DNA of 64,000 bases from Lachnospiraceae bacterium (GTDB lineage: Bacteria; Bacillota; Clostridia; Lachnospirales; Lachnospiraceae), in NCBI GenBank assembly GCA_024691425.1, contig JAILNQ010000081.1, positions 1 through 64,000 of the forward strand, read 5' to 3'. Shown here in pieces: positions 34,540-43,900 of the stretch. The notes below the pieces were generated by a model. That model saw only the letters and a list, made by a program, of their open reading frames with translations. It did no database searches and was not told the origin of the DNA. A program made the position numbers and the translations under genes. Each line of letters begins with the position of its first letter. The stretch's first letter is position 1.

Positions 34540-37221
34540 TTATCTTGATTCTAAAGTCTTAAGACGTTCCTCGACCTGTCCGGAAAGCAGCGTGTATTTT
34601 TCGAGTTTTTCCTTCTCCTCGTTTATCTTCGCTTCAGGTGCCTTGCTGATGAACTTCTCGTTCGAGAGCATCTGCCGGCATCTGTTTATCTCGCCTTCGA
34701 GCCTCTTCTTTTCTTTCGTAAGACGCTCTATCTCAGCGGCTATGTCGACGAGCTCGGCAAACGGAATGTATATCGCGGCGTTAGCGATCATTACTGAAAC
34801 CGCGTCATCATCGATTCCGGTCCTGTCGTTCTGAACCTTTGATGCTTCAGCGCCGGCAAGGCTTTCGAAGAAAATCCTTCCCTTCTCGAATGCGGCTTTT
34901 ACTTTCTCATCTTCCGTTACGATGAATACGCTTGCCTTCTTCGAAGGTGCAACGTTCATCTCATTTCTCACGTTCCTTATGCCGCGAACGGCTTCCTTTA
35001 TGAGCTCGATCTCGGCCTCGTCATCCTCGAATTCCCATTCGCTCCTGTACACCGGCCATGACGATATCATGATGCTCTCGGCCTCGCGGTCATCATCATC
35101 GGCCGTGAGCGTGCAGTATATCTCCTCTGTTATGAACGGCATGTACGGATGAAGGAGCTTCAGCGACTGTATGAGAACAGTCTTGACCGTATGAAGCGCC
35201 GCATTGGCAGAAGCCGCATCATCGGTGTTGTAGAATCTCGGCTTGATCATCTCTATGTACCAGTCGCACAGAACGTCGTAAACAAAATCATAAACCTTCG
35301 AAACGGCGATACCGAGCTCGTACTTCTCCATGTTCTCGGTCACTTCGCGCACAACCTTGTTGAGTTTCGAGAGCACCCATCTGTCGACAGGCCAGAGGTC
35401 TTCAGCCTTCGGTTCGGTGACCTTCTTGCCCTCCATGTTCATCAATATGAATCTTGAAGCATTCCATACCTTGTTCGCGAAATTCCTGCTCGCCTCAACC
35501 CTCTCGTCCGTGAACCTCATGTCATTGCCGGGAGCGTTTCCTGTAACGAGCGTGAACCTTAAAGCATCAGCTCCGTACTTCTCGATAACCTCGAGAGGAT
35601 CGATGCCGTTGCCGAGCGATTTGCTCATCTTGCGTCCGAGCCCGTCTCTTACGAGTCCGTGGAAAAGTACTGTCGAGAAAGGCTTCTTGCCCATATGCTC
35701 ATAACCCGAGAAGATCATCCTGATGACCCAGAAGAATATGATGTCATAACCGGTCACAAGGACATCCGTCGGGTAGAAATAATCAAGCTCTTCGGTCTTA
35801 TCGGGCCAGCCCAGCGTTGAGAAAGGCCAGAGCGCCGATGAGAACCATGTATCGAGAGTATCTTCGTCCTGAGTGATGTTCGCACTCTGGCATTTAGGAC
35901 ATTTTGTCACAGGCTCTTTTGATACGATCATCTCGCCGCAGTCCGCGCAGTAATATGCGGGAATCCTGTGGCCCCACCAGAGCTGACGGCTGATGCACCA
36001 GTCTCTTATATTGTCAGTCCAGTTGTAATAAGTCCTGTCCATACGAGGCGGGACGAGTTTGATGTCACCGTTCTCAACCCCGGCCCTTGCAGGCTTTATG
36101 AGATCATCCATCTTGACGAACCACTGCTGTTTCACGAGCGGCTGTATCGTCGTGCCGCATCTGTCGTGTGTTCCGACATTATGATCGTAATCCTCTATCT
36201 TTACGAGAAGACCGAGTTCCTCAAGTTCCTTGACGATAGCATCCCTTGCCTCAAGGTCCGTCATGCCGTTGTACTTTCCGCCGTTCTCGTTTATCGTTCC
36301 GTCATCATTCATGACATTCACGATAGGAAGGTCATGGCGTTTTCCGACCTCGAAATCGTTAGGGTCGTGGCCCGGAGTGATTTTCACTACGCCGGTACCG
36401 AATTCCATGTCGACATATGTATCCTCAACGACAGGGATGGGCTTGTTGACTATCGGAAGCCAGACCGTCCTGCCGTGAAGGTGCTTATATCTTTCATCAT
36501 CGGGATGCACTGCGACCGCAGTATCGCCGAGCATCGTCTCGGGACGCGTTGTCGCGAACGTTAGGAATTCCGTCCTGGAAGGCTTACCGTTCTCATCCGC
36601 TATAGGGTATTTGATGTGCCACAGATGCGACGGCTGCGTTACATACTCAACCTCAGCATCCGAAATCGATGTATTGCAGACAGGACACCAGTTGATGATC
36701 CTGGCACCCTTGTATATGAGTCCCTTGTTAAAGAGGTTGACGAAAACCTCGGTAACTGCACGGTTGCAGCCTTCATCCATCGTGAATCTCTCGCGCTCCC
36801 AGTCGCACGAGCTTCCGAGTTTGCGGAGCTGCTTCGTTATCCTTCCGCCGTACTCGGCTCTCCATTCCCAGACCTTGTCGAGGAACTTCTCGCGGCCGAG
36901 ATCATGCTTGTCGATCCCCTGCTTCTTGAGTTCCGACATGACTCTGACTTCCGTAGCGATGCTCGCATGATCAGTGCCCGGCTGCCAGAGCGCATTGTAT
37001 CCCTGCATGCGCTTGAAACGGATAAGGATATCCTGCATCGTGTTATCGAGCGCATGGCCCATGTGGAGCTGCCCCGTTATGTTCGGAGGCGGCATCACTA
37101 TCGTGAAAGGCTTACGCGACCTGTCAGGTTCTGCGTGGAAATACCCGCTCTTCTCCCATTTTTCGTAAAGTCTTCCTTCCATATCGGAAGGATCATAAGT
37201 TTTTGCAAGTTCAGTGCTCAT
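34540..37221 (-). CDS. valS: Valyl-tRNA synthetase
   Basis: 893 residues from the ATG at 37221 (MSTELAKTYDP). The upstream TTG extension is less likely; GGGAG is 11 bases from the ATG. HMGH in PPPNITGQLHMGHAL, an editing domain (TFATTRPETMLGDTAVAVHP), a CxxC zinc knuckle pair (CADCGE and CPKCQS), KMSKS in GRKMSKSLGNG, an anticodon-binding domain and a C-terminal coiled coil (about 830-893). Promoter visible upstream; no T-box leader present. Confidence 0.98.
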   Translation of the reverse strand: MSTELAKTYDPSDMEGRLYEKWEKSGYFHAEPDRSRKPFTIVMPPPNITGQLHMGHALDNTMQDILIRFKRMQGYNALWQPGTDHASIATEVRVMSELKKQGIDKHDLGREKFLDKVWEWRAEYGGRITKQLRKLGSSCDWERERFTMDEGCNRAVTEVFVNLFNKGLIYKGARIINWCPVCNTSISDAEVEYVTQPSHLWHIKYPIADENGKPSRTEFLTFATTRPETMLGDTAVAVHPDDERYKHLHGRTVWLPIVNKPIPVVEDTYVDMEFGTGVVKITPGHDPNDFEVGKRHDLPIVNVMNDDGTINENGGKYNGMTDLEARDAIVKELEELGLLVKIEDYDHNVGTHDRCGTTIQPLVKQQWFVKMDDLIKPARAGVENGDIKLVPPRMDRTYYNWTDNIRDWCISRQLWWGHRIPAYYCADCGEMIVSKEPVTKCPKCQSANITQDEDTLDTWFSSALWPFSTLGWPDKTEELDYFYPTDVLVTGYDIIFFWVIRMIFSGYEHMGKKPFSTVLFHGLVRDGLGRKMSKSLGNGIDPLEVIEKYGADALRFTLVTGNAPGNDMRFTDERVEASRNFANKVWNASRFILMNMEGKKVTEPKAEDLWPVDRWVLSKLNKVVREVTENMEKYELGIAVSKVYDFVYDVLCDWYIEMIKPRFYNTDDAASANAALHTVKTVLIQSLKLLHPYMPFITEEIYCTLTADDDDREAESIMISSWPVYRSEWEFEDDEAEIELIKEAVRGIRNVRNEMNVAPSKKASVFIVTEDEKVKAAFEKGRIFFESLAGAEASKVQNDRTGIDDDAVSVMIANAAIYIPFAELVDIAAEIERLTKEKKRLEGEINRCRQMLSNEKFISKAPEAKINEEKEKLEKYTLLSGQVEERLKTLESR

Positions 37222-37256
37222 TTTCCATACTGCTCCCAAAATTATTCAAACATCTT

Positions 37257-37286
37257 ATTATATCACGTCATCAGGTGCTTTCTCAA
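37257..37286 (-). promoter_or_regulatory. Promoter of valS
   Basis: Minus-strand TTGAGA (37286-37281), 18 bases, TATAAT (37262-37257), 35 bases before the ATG at 37221. The -10 lies in the intergenic gap downstream of the GGDEF gene. Confidence 0.75.
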
Positions 37287-37304
37287 GCATACATGCACGG
37301 CCTG

Positions 37305-38597
37305 TCAGATGAGGATCCTGTCCCTTCCGCCCTGCTTTCCTTCATAGAGCTTGTCGTCCGCCGCACGGATCAGGTGATTGATCGGCTGACCAGGAACTTT
37401 CTCTGATGCTCCGAAAGTCATCGTGACTTTATGTATCTGTCCGTTGTACTCAACTTCCTTGTCATGAAGCGCCTGCCTTATGATCGTAAGGGCATCCTTT
37501 GCCTGCTCGATATTGGAATTCTCGAACACGAGCAGAAATTCCTCTCCGCCCCATCTTGCAACGAAGCCGTCCCGTCCGTTCATGCCCTCGTTCAGAAGAT
37601 GCGCCACCTCACGAAGAACGACATCGCCGCACTCATGTCCGAACGTATCGTTGAACTTCTTGAAATGATCTATGTCTCCGATCGACACGCAGTACTTAAC
37701 TCCGCTGGCCTCTATCTCATCAAGTCTCTTCTCGGCGCTCCGTCTGTTGAACAGGCCTGTGAGCACATCACGCTCAATAAGGCGGCGTAGCGCTATCTGC
37801 AGGCTTCCGAGGTTCCTTCCCATTTCGCCGAGCTCATCCTCGCGCTGCAGCACTGACGCATCGAGCTTCGCATCGAGCTTGTTGTCAGCAAGACTCTTCA
37901 TGAACACGAGCATATGCTTCACGACTGATACGAGGTTGTTAGCGAATCTCGTGATGAAGAATGACGTTATCAGTATCGCGAGCAGCATCACGACTATGTT
38001 GTTCATGACCGATCTGTTGATCCGATTCTTGAGCTCCGTGGCCGGCTTCGCGACGCCGATCATTCCGATGCATTCGCCGCCGCCATCTTTCATTATCGGT
38101 GAATAATATGCGTAGTATTCGACACCCCCGATCGACACGTTGTCGTAGAACGTAGGCTTGCGCTGTCTGAACACTTCGTCGACGATCCTGTCGCTCGCAA
38201 CGGACATTGTCATCCTGTTGCCGTCAGTGTCTCTCAGCGTCGTGATCATCCTCGTATCATAAGAGAAAATCGTTATCTCGAGCCTGCTGCTCTCTTCAAG
38301 GCCGTCGATGAAACTGCAATCGTCCGATATGACCGTGCCGCCCTTGTAAAGCTTTATGACATTATCTTCGACCGCAGCTTCGTATTCACCCGGGAATGCC
38401 TGATCATAAGCGGCAAGCACGGAAAGCGCGACGTTCCTTAAATTGTCCTCCGCTTCCGATTTCATCGTATCCCTTATCGATTTCGAGCACACCATCATCA
38501 TGACGATGCCGCATATTATGAGCGGAAGCAGCGTCATCATAAGGAATTCGATATAGAACGATCTGTTGCCTTTCTTGGTCACCCTCGCAAGCTTCAT
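37305..38597 (-). CDS. Membrane diguanylate cyclase with extracytoplasmic sensor
   Basis: 430 residues. The first membrane helix (about 15-38) is followed by an extracytoplasmic single-Cache-like domain (about 40-200) with YEAAVEDNVIKLYKGG and YYAYYSPIMKDGG. A second membrane helix (about 203-225), a HAMP-like linker and a GGDEF domain (about 275-430) complete it. The active loop is RWGGEEFLLVF and the metal site IGDIDHFKKFND, so cyclase activity is expected. No RxxD inhibitory site stands out immediately before GGEEF. It senses a periplasm-side signal and makes c-di-GMP. Overlaps the PHP gene by four bases. Confidence 0.93.
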   Translation of the reverse strand: MKLARVTKKGNRSFYIEFLMMTLLPLIICGIVMMMVCSKSIRDTMKSEAEDNLRNVALSVLAAYDQAFPGEYEAAVEDNVIKLYKGGTVISDDCSFIDGLEESSRLEITIFSYDTRMITTLRDTDGNRMTMSVASDRIVDEVFRQRKPTFYDNVSIGGVEYYAYYSPIMKDGGGECIGMIGVAKPATELKNRINRSVMNNIVVMLLAILITSFFITRFANNLVSVVKHMLVFMKSLADNKLDAKLDASVLQREDELGEMGRNLGSLQIALRRLIERDVLTGLFNRRSAEKRLDEIEASGVKYCVSIGDIDHFKKFNDTFGHECGDVVLREVAHLLNEGMNGRDGFVARWGGEEFLLVFENSNIEQAKDALTIIRQALHDKEVEYNGQIHKVTMTFGASEKVPGQPINHLIRAADDKLYEGKQGGRDRILI

Positions 38598-39334
38598 ATC
38601 TTTCCTCCGTAGGCATCATAAATATTTATTCCGTCGGTAACCCGGTAATCATCCGGTCTCGCGCCTTTGAGCGTTGCGGCAAAATCATTGATATCCGCGA
38701 TCTTTTGCGGGAATGCCATTCCTCCTCCTAGGAGACTTACTGAATGGCTGTCGCTTCCGCCCGTTATGAACACACCGAGTTTCCTTGCATATTCAAGAGC
38801 CTTTTCATTGAAATCAGGCCGCATCTGATGAGCGGCATTTACCGCCTCAACTCCATCAACGTATTCGGGAAAAAGCCTTATCTCCTTTATGTAGAAAGCT
38901 TCCCTGAACGGATGGGCATGAACGACGAGCGCACCGCCTGAATGTATTATATCAAACTGTTCCGCAACCGTCGCGTCCCTTATCTCAGGATGTTCCCTCA
39001 TCCATTGTATGTCCAGTCCGTAAATGAGAAATTCCGTTCCGTCATATCCGGCCTCATATCCGGGAAACACCTGAAAATCATTGGCTTCGCCCCATTTTTT
39101 TGCGGCGTAGAACGGTTCGAAAAATCTGTCGACGAAGTCGCGCCACGGAAGACTCCTGTCAACAGCTGTATTGCCTCCCCAGTTGTGATCCGTGAGGATC
39201 ATTCCGGTGTATCCCATTTCTTTGTGAGCCTTTGCCATCTCAACCGATGTGTTCGACCCGCAGGCGCTCGACTCACTTGAGTGGCAGTGAGTTTCGTAAT
39301 AGTACGGATACCCCTCTATGTTAAGAAGTTTCAT
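38594..39334 (-). CDS. PHP-domain phosphoesterase
   Basis: 246 residues from the ATG at 39334; the GTG-initiated extension is unlikely. Metal-binding motifs of the PHP fold are in order: ETHCHSSESSACG near 14, ILTDHNWGG near 46, a Glu in PGYEAG, VVHAHPFREA near 135 and GGSDSH near 200. Such enzymes hydrolyse phosphoester bonds of nucleotides, sugars or histidinol phosphate. The substrate is unknown, and the protein is unrelated to the PHP domain inside the nearby PolC except by fold. Ends in a four-base overlap with the diguanylate cyclase gene. Confidence 0.9.
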   Translation of the reverse strand: MKLLNIEGYPYYYETHCHSSESSACGSNTSVEMAKAHKEMGYTGMILTDHNWGGNTAVDRSLPWRDFVDRFFEPFYAAKKWGEANDFQVFPGYEAGYDGTEFLIYGLDIQWMREHPEIRDATVAEQFDIIHSGGALVVHAHPFREAFYIKEIRLFPEYVDGVEAVNAAHQMRPDFNEKALEYARKLGVFITGGSDSHSVSLLGGGMAFPQKIADINDFAATLKGARPDDYRVTDGINIYDAYGGKI

Positions 39335-39379
39335 TTCATTCAAACCCCGCTCATATTCTAATTTTAATGATAGCACATT

Positions 39380-40813
39380 TTATTTTTCTACCGCGCCGGC
39401 CTGATACGGTGTCTGATATCTTATGCGCAGCTTCGGCTCCTCGTTCATGACGAAGTGCTGATCTACAGTCCAGCCGGCAGTTCCGTCATCATGATTTTCG
39501 CCGTCAGGCGGCGTTGCGAAAATCCGCAGCGGCACCGTGCATTTCCTATCCGGCCTCTTCTCGAAGAAAGCGGGCATCAGATCTATCGTTGCAACGCCCT
39601 TTGCCTTGAAAAACCACCTGCCGTTAAATTCCATCATGAGACAGAGGTCCTCCTGAAGAGTGACTTCACAGAAACTCGGTTCCGGATCGAATTCAACTGC
39701 TATCTCTATCCCGTCCGCGTCTTCACTCCCGCCCCAACGGAGCTTTGCAGGAAAAGCCGTCTCGCTTCCCTCTTCCATCCGGGGCGAAAAATACGGATCG
39801 CGGAGGATCTTTATGTATTCATCCATGAGCGGCTGTCTTATTCCGACGGAGCTGTTGTTCGGATCCTCGACCTCGAGCCCGAGCCTGCCGCGGTCCCTGA
39901 ACTGGTACATCGATATGCCTGTAAGCCAGCCGGCCTTGTTATTCTTTACAAGATCATAGAACGCTCTTACGATCTGCGTCTGATAAATCGGGGATGTAAC
40001 ATCGCCATCCGCGTTCATCTCGGCCTGGATGAACGGCTTGTTGCCGAACCGCTGCGAAAGCCTTTCATATGTTGCCAAAAACCATTCGAAAACCTTATCA
40101 GATCCGTCCGCGGTATAAGTATCTTCACGCGCCTCGGCGATGTTATACGGCCATCCGAAGTGGAGCGCCAGATACTTATCGGCAGACCATACATCGGCTG
40201 CCAAATACGCAGGAGCGAACTCGTCTTCGTACTCGACCATGTACTTCCCGTTTTCATCTTTATCCTTGCTTATAAGACCTGCGCAGAAAACGGTCCTGAC
40301 ATTCGGAGCTTCTTCCTTGATAATGCGCGAAAAACGCACAAAAAACGAAGCTATCTCCTCATGTGAGAACCGTTTGTTATGAGTGAACCAGTTTCCGTTG
40401 CATTCATGGTTGATGCGCAGCAGCATCCTGCCGTACGGTCTGAGCTTTGATGCAAGTGCGCGGAGCTTTTCATCGTCAAGCGAGCAGTCTATTGTCATGG
40501 TTAACATAACATCTTGGCCATGTCTCCTGATGTCGCGCATCTGTTCAAACTGCGCCCCGTCTTCAACGAAAGGATAATAATCATCATATGGGTAATCCCA
40601 GGCGAATCCGACCTCCATGACCGCGCAGGCCTCTGAAATCCTGGCCGGCCACTGACTGTCGTTAGGATAATAAGTATACATTATGTTAACCGCTCTGTGA
40701 GGGCGGCCGAGCACGTTCAGTATGTAATCCTGACAGACATATTCCCCGCGCTCACTTCCGTCTCCGATATCAAGGGCGCACTGTGCGGGACAAAGATGTA
40801 CGGTTTTCGCCAT
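39380..40813 (-). CDS. GH26-like (beta-mannanase-type) barrel protein without signal peptide
   Basis: 477 residues from ATG 40813 (MAKTVHLCPAQ), with AAGG about 4 bases upstream. A TIM-barrel-like region (about 40-310) includes MLLRINHECNGNWF, matching the acid/base motif of GH26 (HExNGxWF-like). IQAEMNADGD may hold the nucleophile Glu. A C-terminal beta-sandwich (about 340-470) resembles a carbohydrate-binding or Ig-like module (RWFFKAKGVATIDLMPAFF). No signal peptide is visible, so it would act on oligosaccharides in the cytoplasm unless exported unconventionally. Placed between polC and the PHP gene. Family call moderate. Confidence 0.72.
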   Translation of the reverse strand: MAKTVHLCPAQCALDIGDGSERGEYVCQDYILNVLGRPHRAVNIMYTYYPNDSQWPARISEACAVMEVGFAWDYPYDDYYPFVEDGAQFEQMRDIRRHGQDVMLTMTIDCSLDDEKLRALASKLRPYGRMLLRINHECNGNWFTHNKRFSHEEIASFFVRFSRIIKEEAPNVRTVFCAGLISKDKDENGKYMVEYEDEFAPAYLAADVWSADKYLALHFGWPYNIAEAREDTYTADGSDKVFEWFLATYERLSQRFGNKPFIQAEMNADGDVTSPIYQTQIVRAFYDLVKNNKAGWLTGISMYQFRDRGRLGLEVEDPNNSSVGIRQPLMDEYIKILRDPYFSPRMEEGSETAFPAKLRWGGSEDADGIEIAVEFDPEPSFCEVTLQEDLCLMMEFNGRWFFKAKGVATIDLMPAFFEKRPDRKCTVPLRIFATPPDGENHDDGTAGWTVDQHFVMNEEPKLRIRYQTPYQAGAVEK

Positions 40814-40931
40814 ATTTACCTTCTTTCTGTGCGGATCCGATAGCAATCATATGAAATCACTCGGGTCATGTCATGGCACCTTCCGGATAACTTCCTTGAT
40901 CATTCCAGGCACTGCATGTACAAAGGCCGCA

Positions 40932-43900
40932 TCAGCTGCATATATCGAACAGTGACAGCTGGTTTGATTCGGGCAGGCCGGAAAGCAGACCCAGCTCACT
41001 CATGTGGTCCGTTACAGTTTTTGATACTCCTGTCCTATTGCGGAAATCCTCGCGCGACAGGAAAGGGCCGTCCTTCGCAGCCTCTGCCACACCGTCGGCC
41101 GCCTTGTCACCGAGCCCGTCGATGCAGTCGAGCCTCGGCATTATCTTTCCGTCGATTATCTGACAGTGATGCGCTCTTGCCCTGAAAATGTCAATGGGCA
41201 TGAACTCGAATCCTCTCGCGTACATTTCCTCGGCGATCTTAAGATCCTTCAGTGTGTTCTCCTGTTTGCTCGTCATCTTTGTGCCTGCTTCATCAGCGAG
41301 CTTCCGGTACTTTTTCAGCTCTTCCGCAAGGACGTTCTTTCCGAGGCACATCGTCTCGTATGCGAATGCCGAAGCCCTGATCGAGAAATACGCGGCATAG
41401 TAAGCCAGCGGATAATTGATCTTATAATATGCTATACGCCATGCCATCATGACATAGGCCGCGGCATGCGCTTTCGGGAACATGTACTTTATCTTCTCGC
41501 AAGACTCGACATACCACTCCGGAACCTGATGGTCCAGCATCTCCTGCTTCCACTCCGGCCAGGACTTGCAGTCGCCCTTTGCGACTTTTCCCTTTCTGAC
41601 CGCTTCCATGATGGAAAATGCATCCGAGCTTTCGATCCCCATGTTTATGAGATAGGTCATGATATCATCTCTCGTGCATATGGCAGTAGATATCGTTGCC
41701 AGCCCTTCCTTTATGACCTCCTGCGCATTACCGAGCCAGACGTCGGTTCCGTGCGAAAGACCTGATATCCTTACAAGGTCAGAAAATGCCTCAGGCTTCG
41801 TGTCAATGAGCATCTGTATTACGAAGTCAGTTCCGAACTCCGGAATGCCGAGGCATCCGAGCTTGCATCCACCTATGTCCTCCGGCTCGATTCCTAAAGC
41901 CTCCGTCGACCTGAACAGGCTCATGACTTTCGCATCATCAAGCGCTACGGCTCTCGGATCGGTTCCGGTAAGATCCTGCAGCATCTTTATCATCGTAGGA
42001 TCATCATGCCCGAGAATATCAAGCTTCAGCAGGTTATGATCTATCGAGTGATAATCGAAATGCGTCGTGATTATATCGCTCGACATATCATCGGCAGGAT
42101 GCTGTATCGGCGTGAACGTATCGATGTCCTCACCTCTCGGAAGAACGATTATTCCTCCGGGATGCTGTCCTGTCGTACGCCTTACACCTGTGCAGCCCTT
42201 CGAAAGCCGGTCGATCTCGCACGGCCTCTTATCGATATGCTTGTCTTCGAAGTATTTCTTCACGAATCCGTAAGCGGTCTTATCCGCGATCGTTCCTATA
42301 GTCCCCGCGCGGTACGTCTGTCCCGCCCCGAAGATCACTTCGGTATACTTATGAGCTTTTGACTGATATTCGCCCGAGAAATTCAGATCGATGTCAGGCT
42401 CCTTATCCCCTTCGAATCCGAGGAACGTCTCGAACGGTATATCGAATCCTTCCTTCTTGAGCTTTTCACCGCATACCGGACAGACCTTGTCAGGCATGTC
42501 GCATCCGGCGCGGCCCGCAAAAGATTTTACCTCAGGTGAATCAAAATCATAATAGTGGCAGGAGCTGCAGTAATAATGCGGAGGTAGCGGATTGACCTCT
42601 GTAATCCCTGCCATCGTTGCAACAAAAGAAGATCCCACGGATCCTCTCGAGCCGACAAGATATCCGTCTTCATTTGATTTCCACACGAGCTTCTGCGCGA
42701 TTATGTACATTACTGCGAACCCGTTAGTTATGATCGAGTTGAGCTCACGGTCGAGTCTCGCCGATACCTGCGGCGGAAGCTCGTCTCCGTATATTTCTCT
42801 TGCGCGCCTGTAACAGATGTCCGTAAGAAGCTTGTCCGAATTCTCTATGACCGGAGGACACTTGTCGGGGCGCACCGGCTCTATCACTTCTATCATGTCC
42901 GCGATCTTTCGCGTGTTAGTCACTACTATCTCGTATGCCTTGTCATATCCTAGGTATTCGAATTCGGCGAGCATCTCCTCTGTCGTGCGCAGGTACAGCG
43001 GAGCCTGCATGTCAGCATCCGTGAAGCCTTTTCCGGCCATGAGCACACGCCTGTAAACTTCGTCGGCAGGGTCAAGAAAATGGACGTCACATGTTGCAAC
43101 AACCGGTTTTCCGAGCCTGTCTCCGAGCTCGACTATCTTCCTGTTGATGTCCTCTAGATCTTTGCGGGAGTTGATATCCTCAAAGCGGTCCTCCCTTATC
43201 ATGAACTCATTGTTTCCGATCGGCTGTATCTCAAAATAATCGTAGAAATCGGCGATCCGCAGTATCTCATCTTCGCTCCTGCCGCCTAGGATCGCCTGGT
43301 AGAGCTCACCCTGTTCGCAGGCAGATCCGATTATGAGCCCTTCGCGGTACTTCCTTATGAGGCTCTTAGGAATCTTCGCCTGGAAATTGTGGTAGAACCT
43401 TATGTGCGACTGCGAGACGAGCCTGTACAGATTCACTCTTCCTGTCTCATTCGCTGCGAGCAGTATGATATGGTTGCTCGGGGACTTGCGTATCTTCTCG
43501 TCAGACGTATCGGCCATTTCGTTAAGGCCGGCAAGCGTTCTCACACCCTTCTCCTCGAGCCTTCCGATGAGCTTTAAGAATATGTGCGCAGTCGCCTCTG
43601 CATCATCCACCGCGCGATGATGATTTTCAAGCGAGACTTTGAAGAACTTGCAGAGACTGTCGAGCTTGAACTTTGAAATCTCAGGTACAAGCAGCCTTGA
43701 CATTCCGAGCGTATCCACATAGCTGTGCACGCTGTCGAATCCCGCGGCCTCTTCTTTCGCCATAAGGAAGCCCATATCGAATGAGGCGTTATGCGCGACG
43801 AGAACCGCATCTCCTATAAAAGATCGGAACTGCGTAAGAGCATCGTTTACAAACGGAGCATCCTCAACCATTTTGTCATTGATGCCGGTGAGCTTTTCGA

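Noticed and set aside
37222-37304. T-box leader for valS (and glnS at 28075-28105)
   Set aside because: Both gaps are far too short for a T-box; a plain sigma-A promoter is seen before valS.
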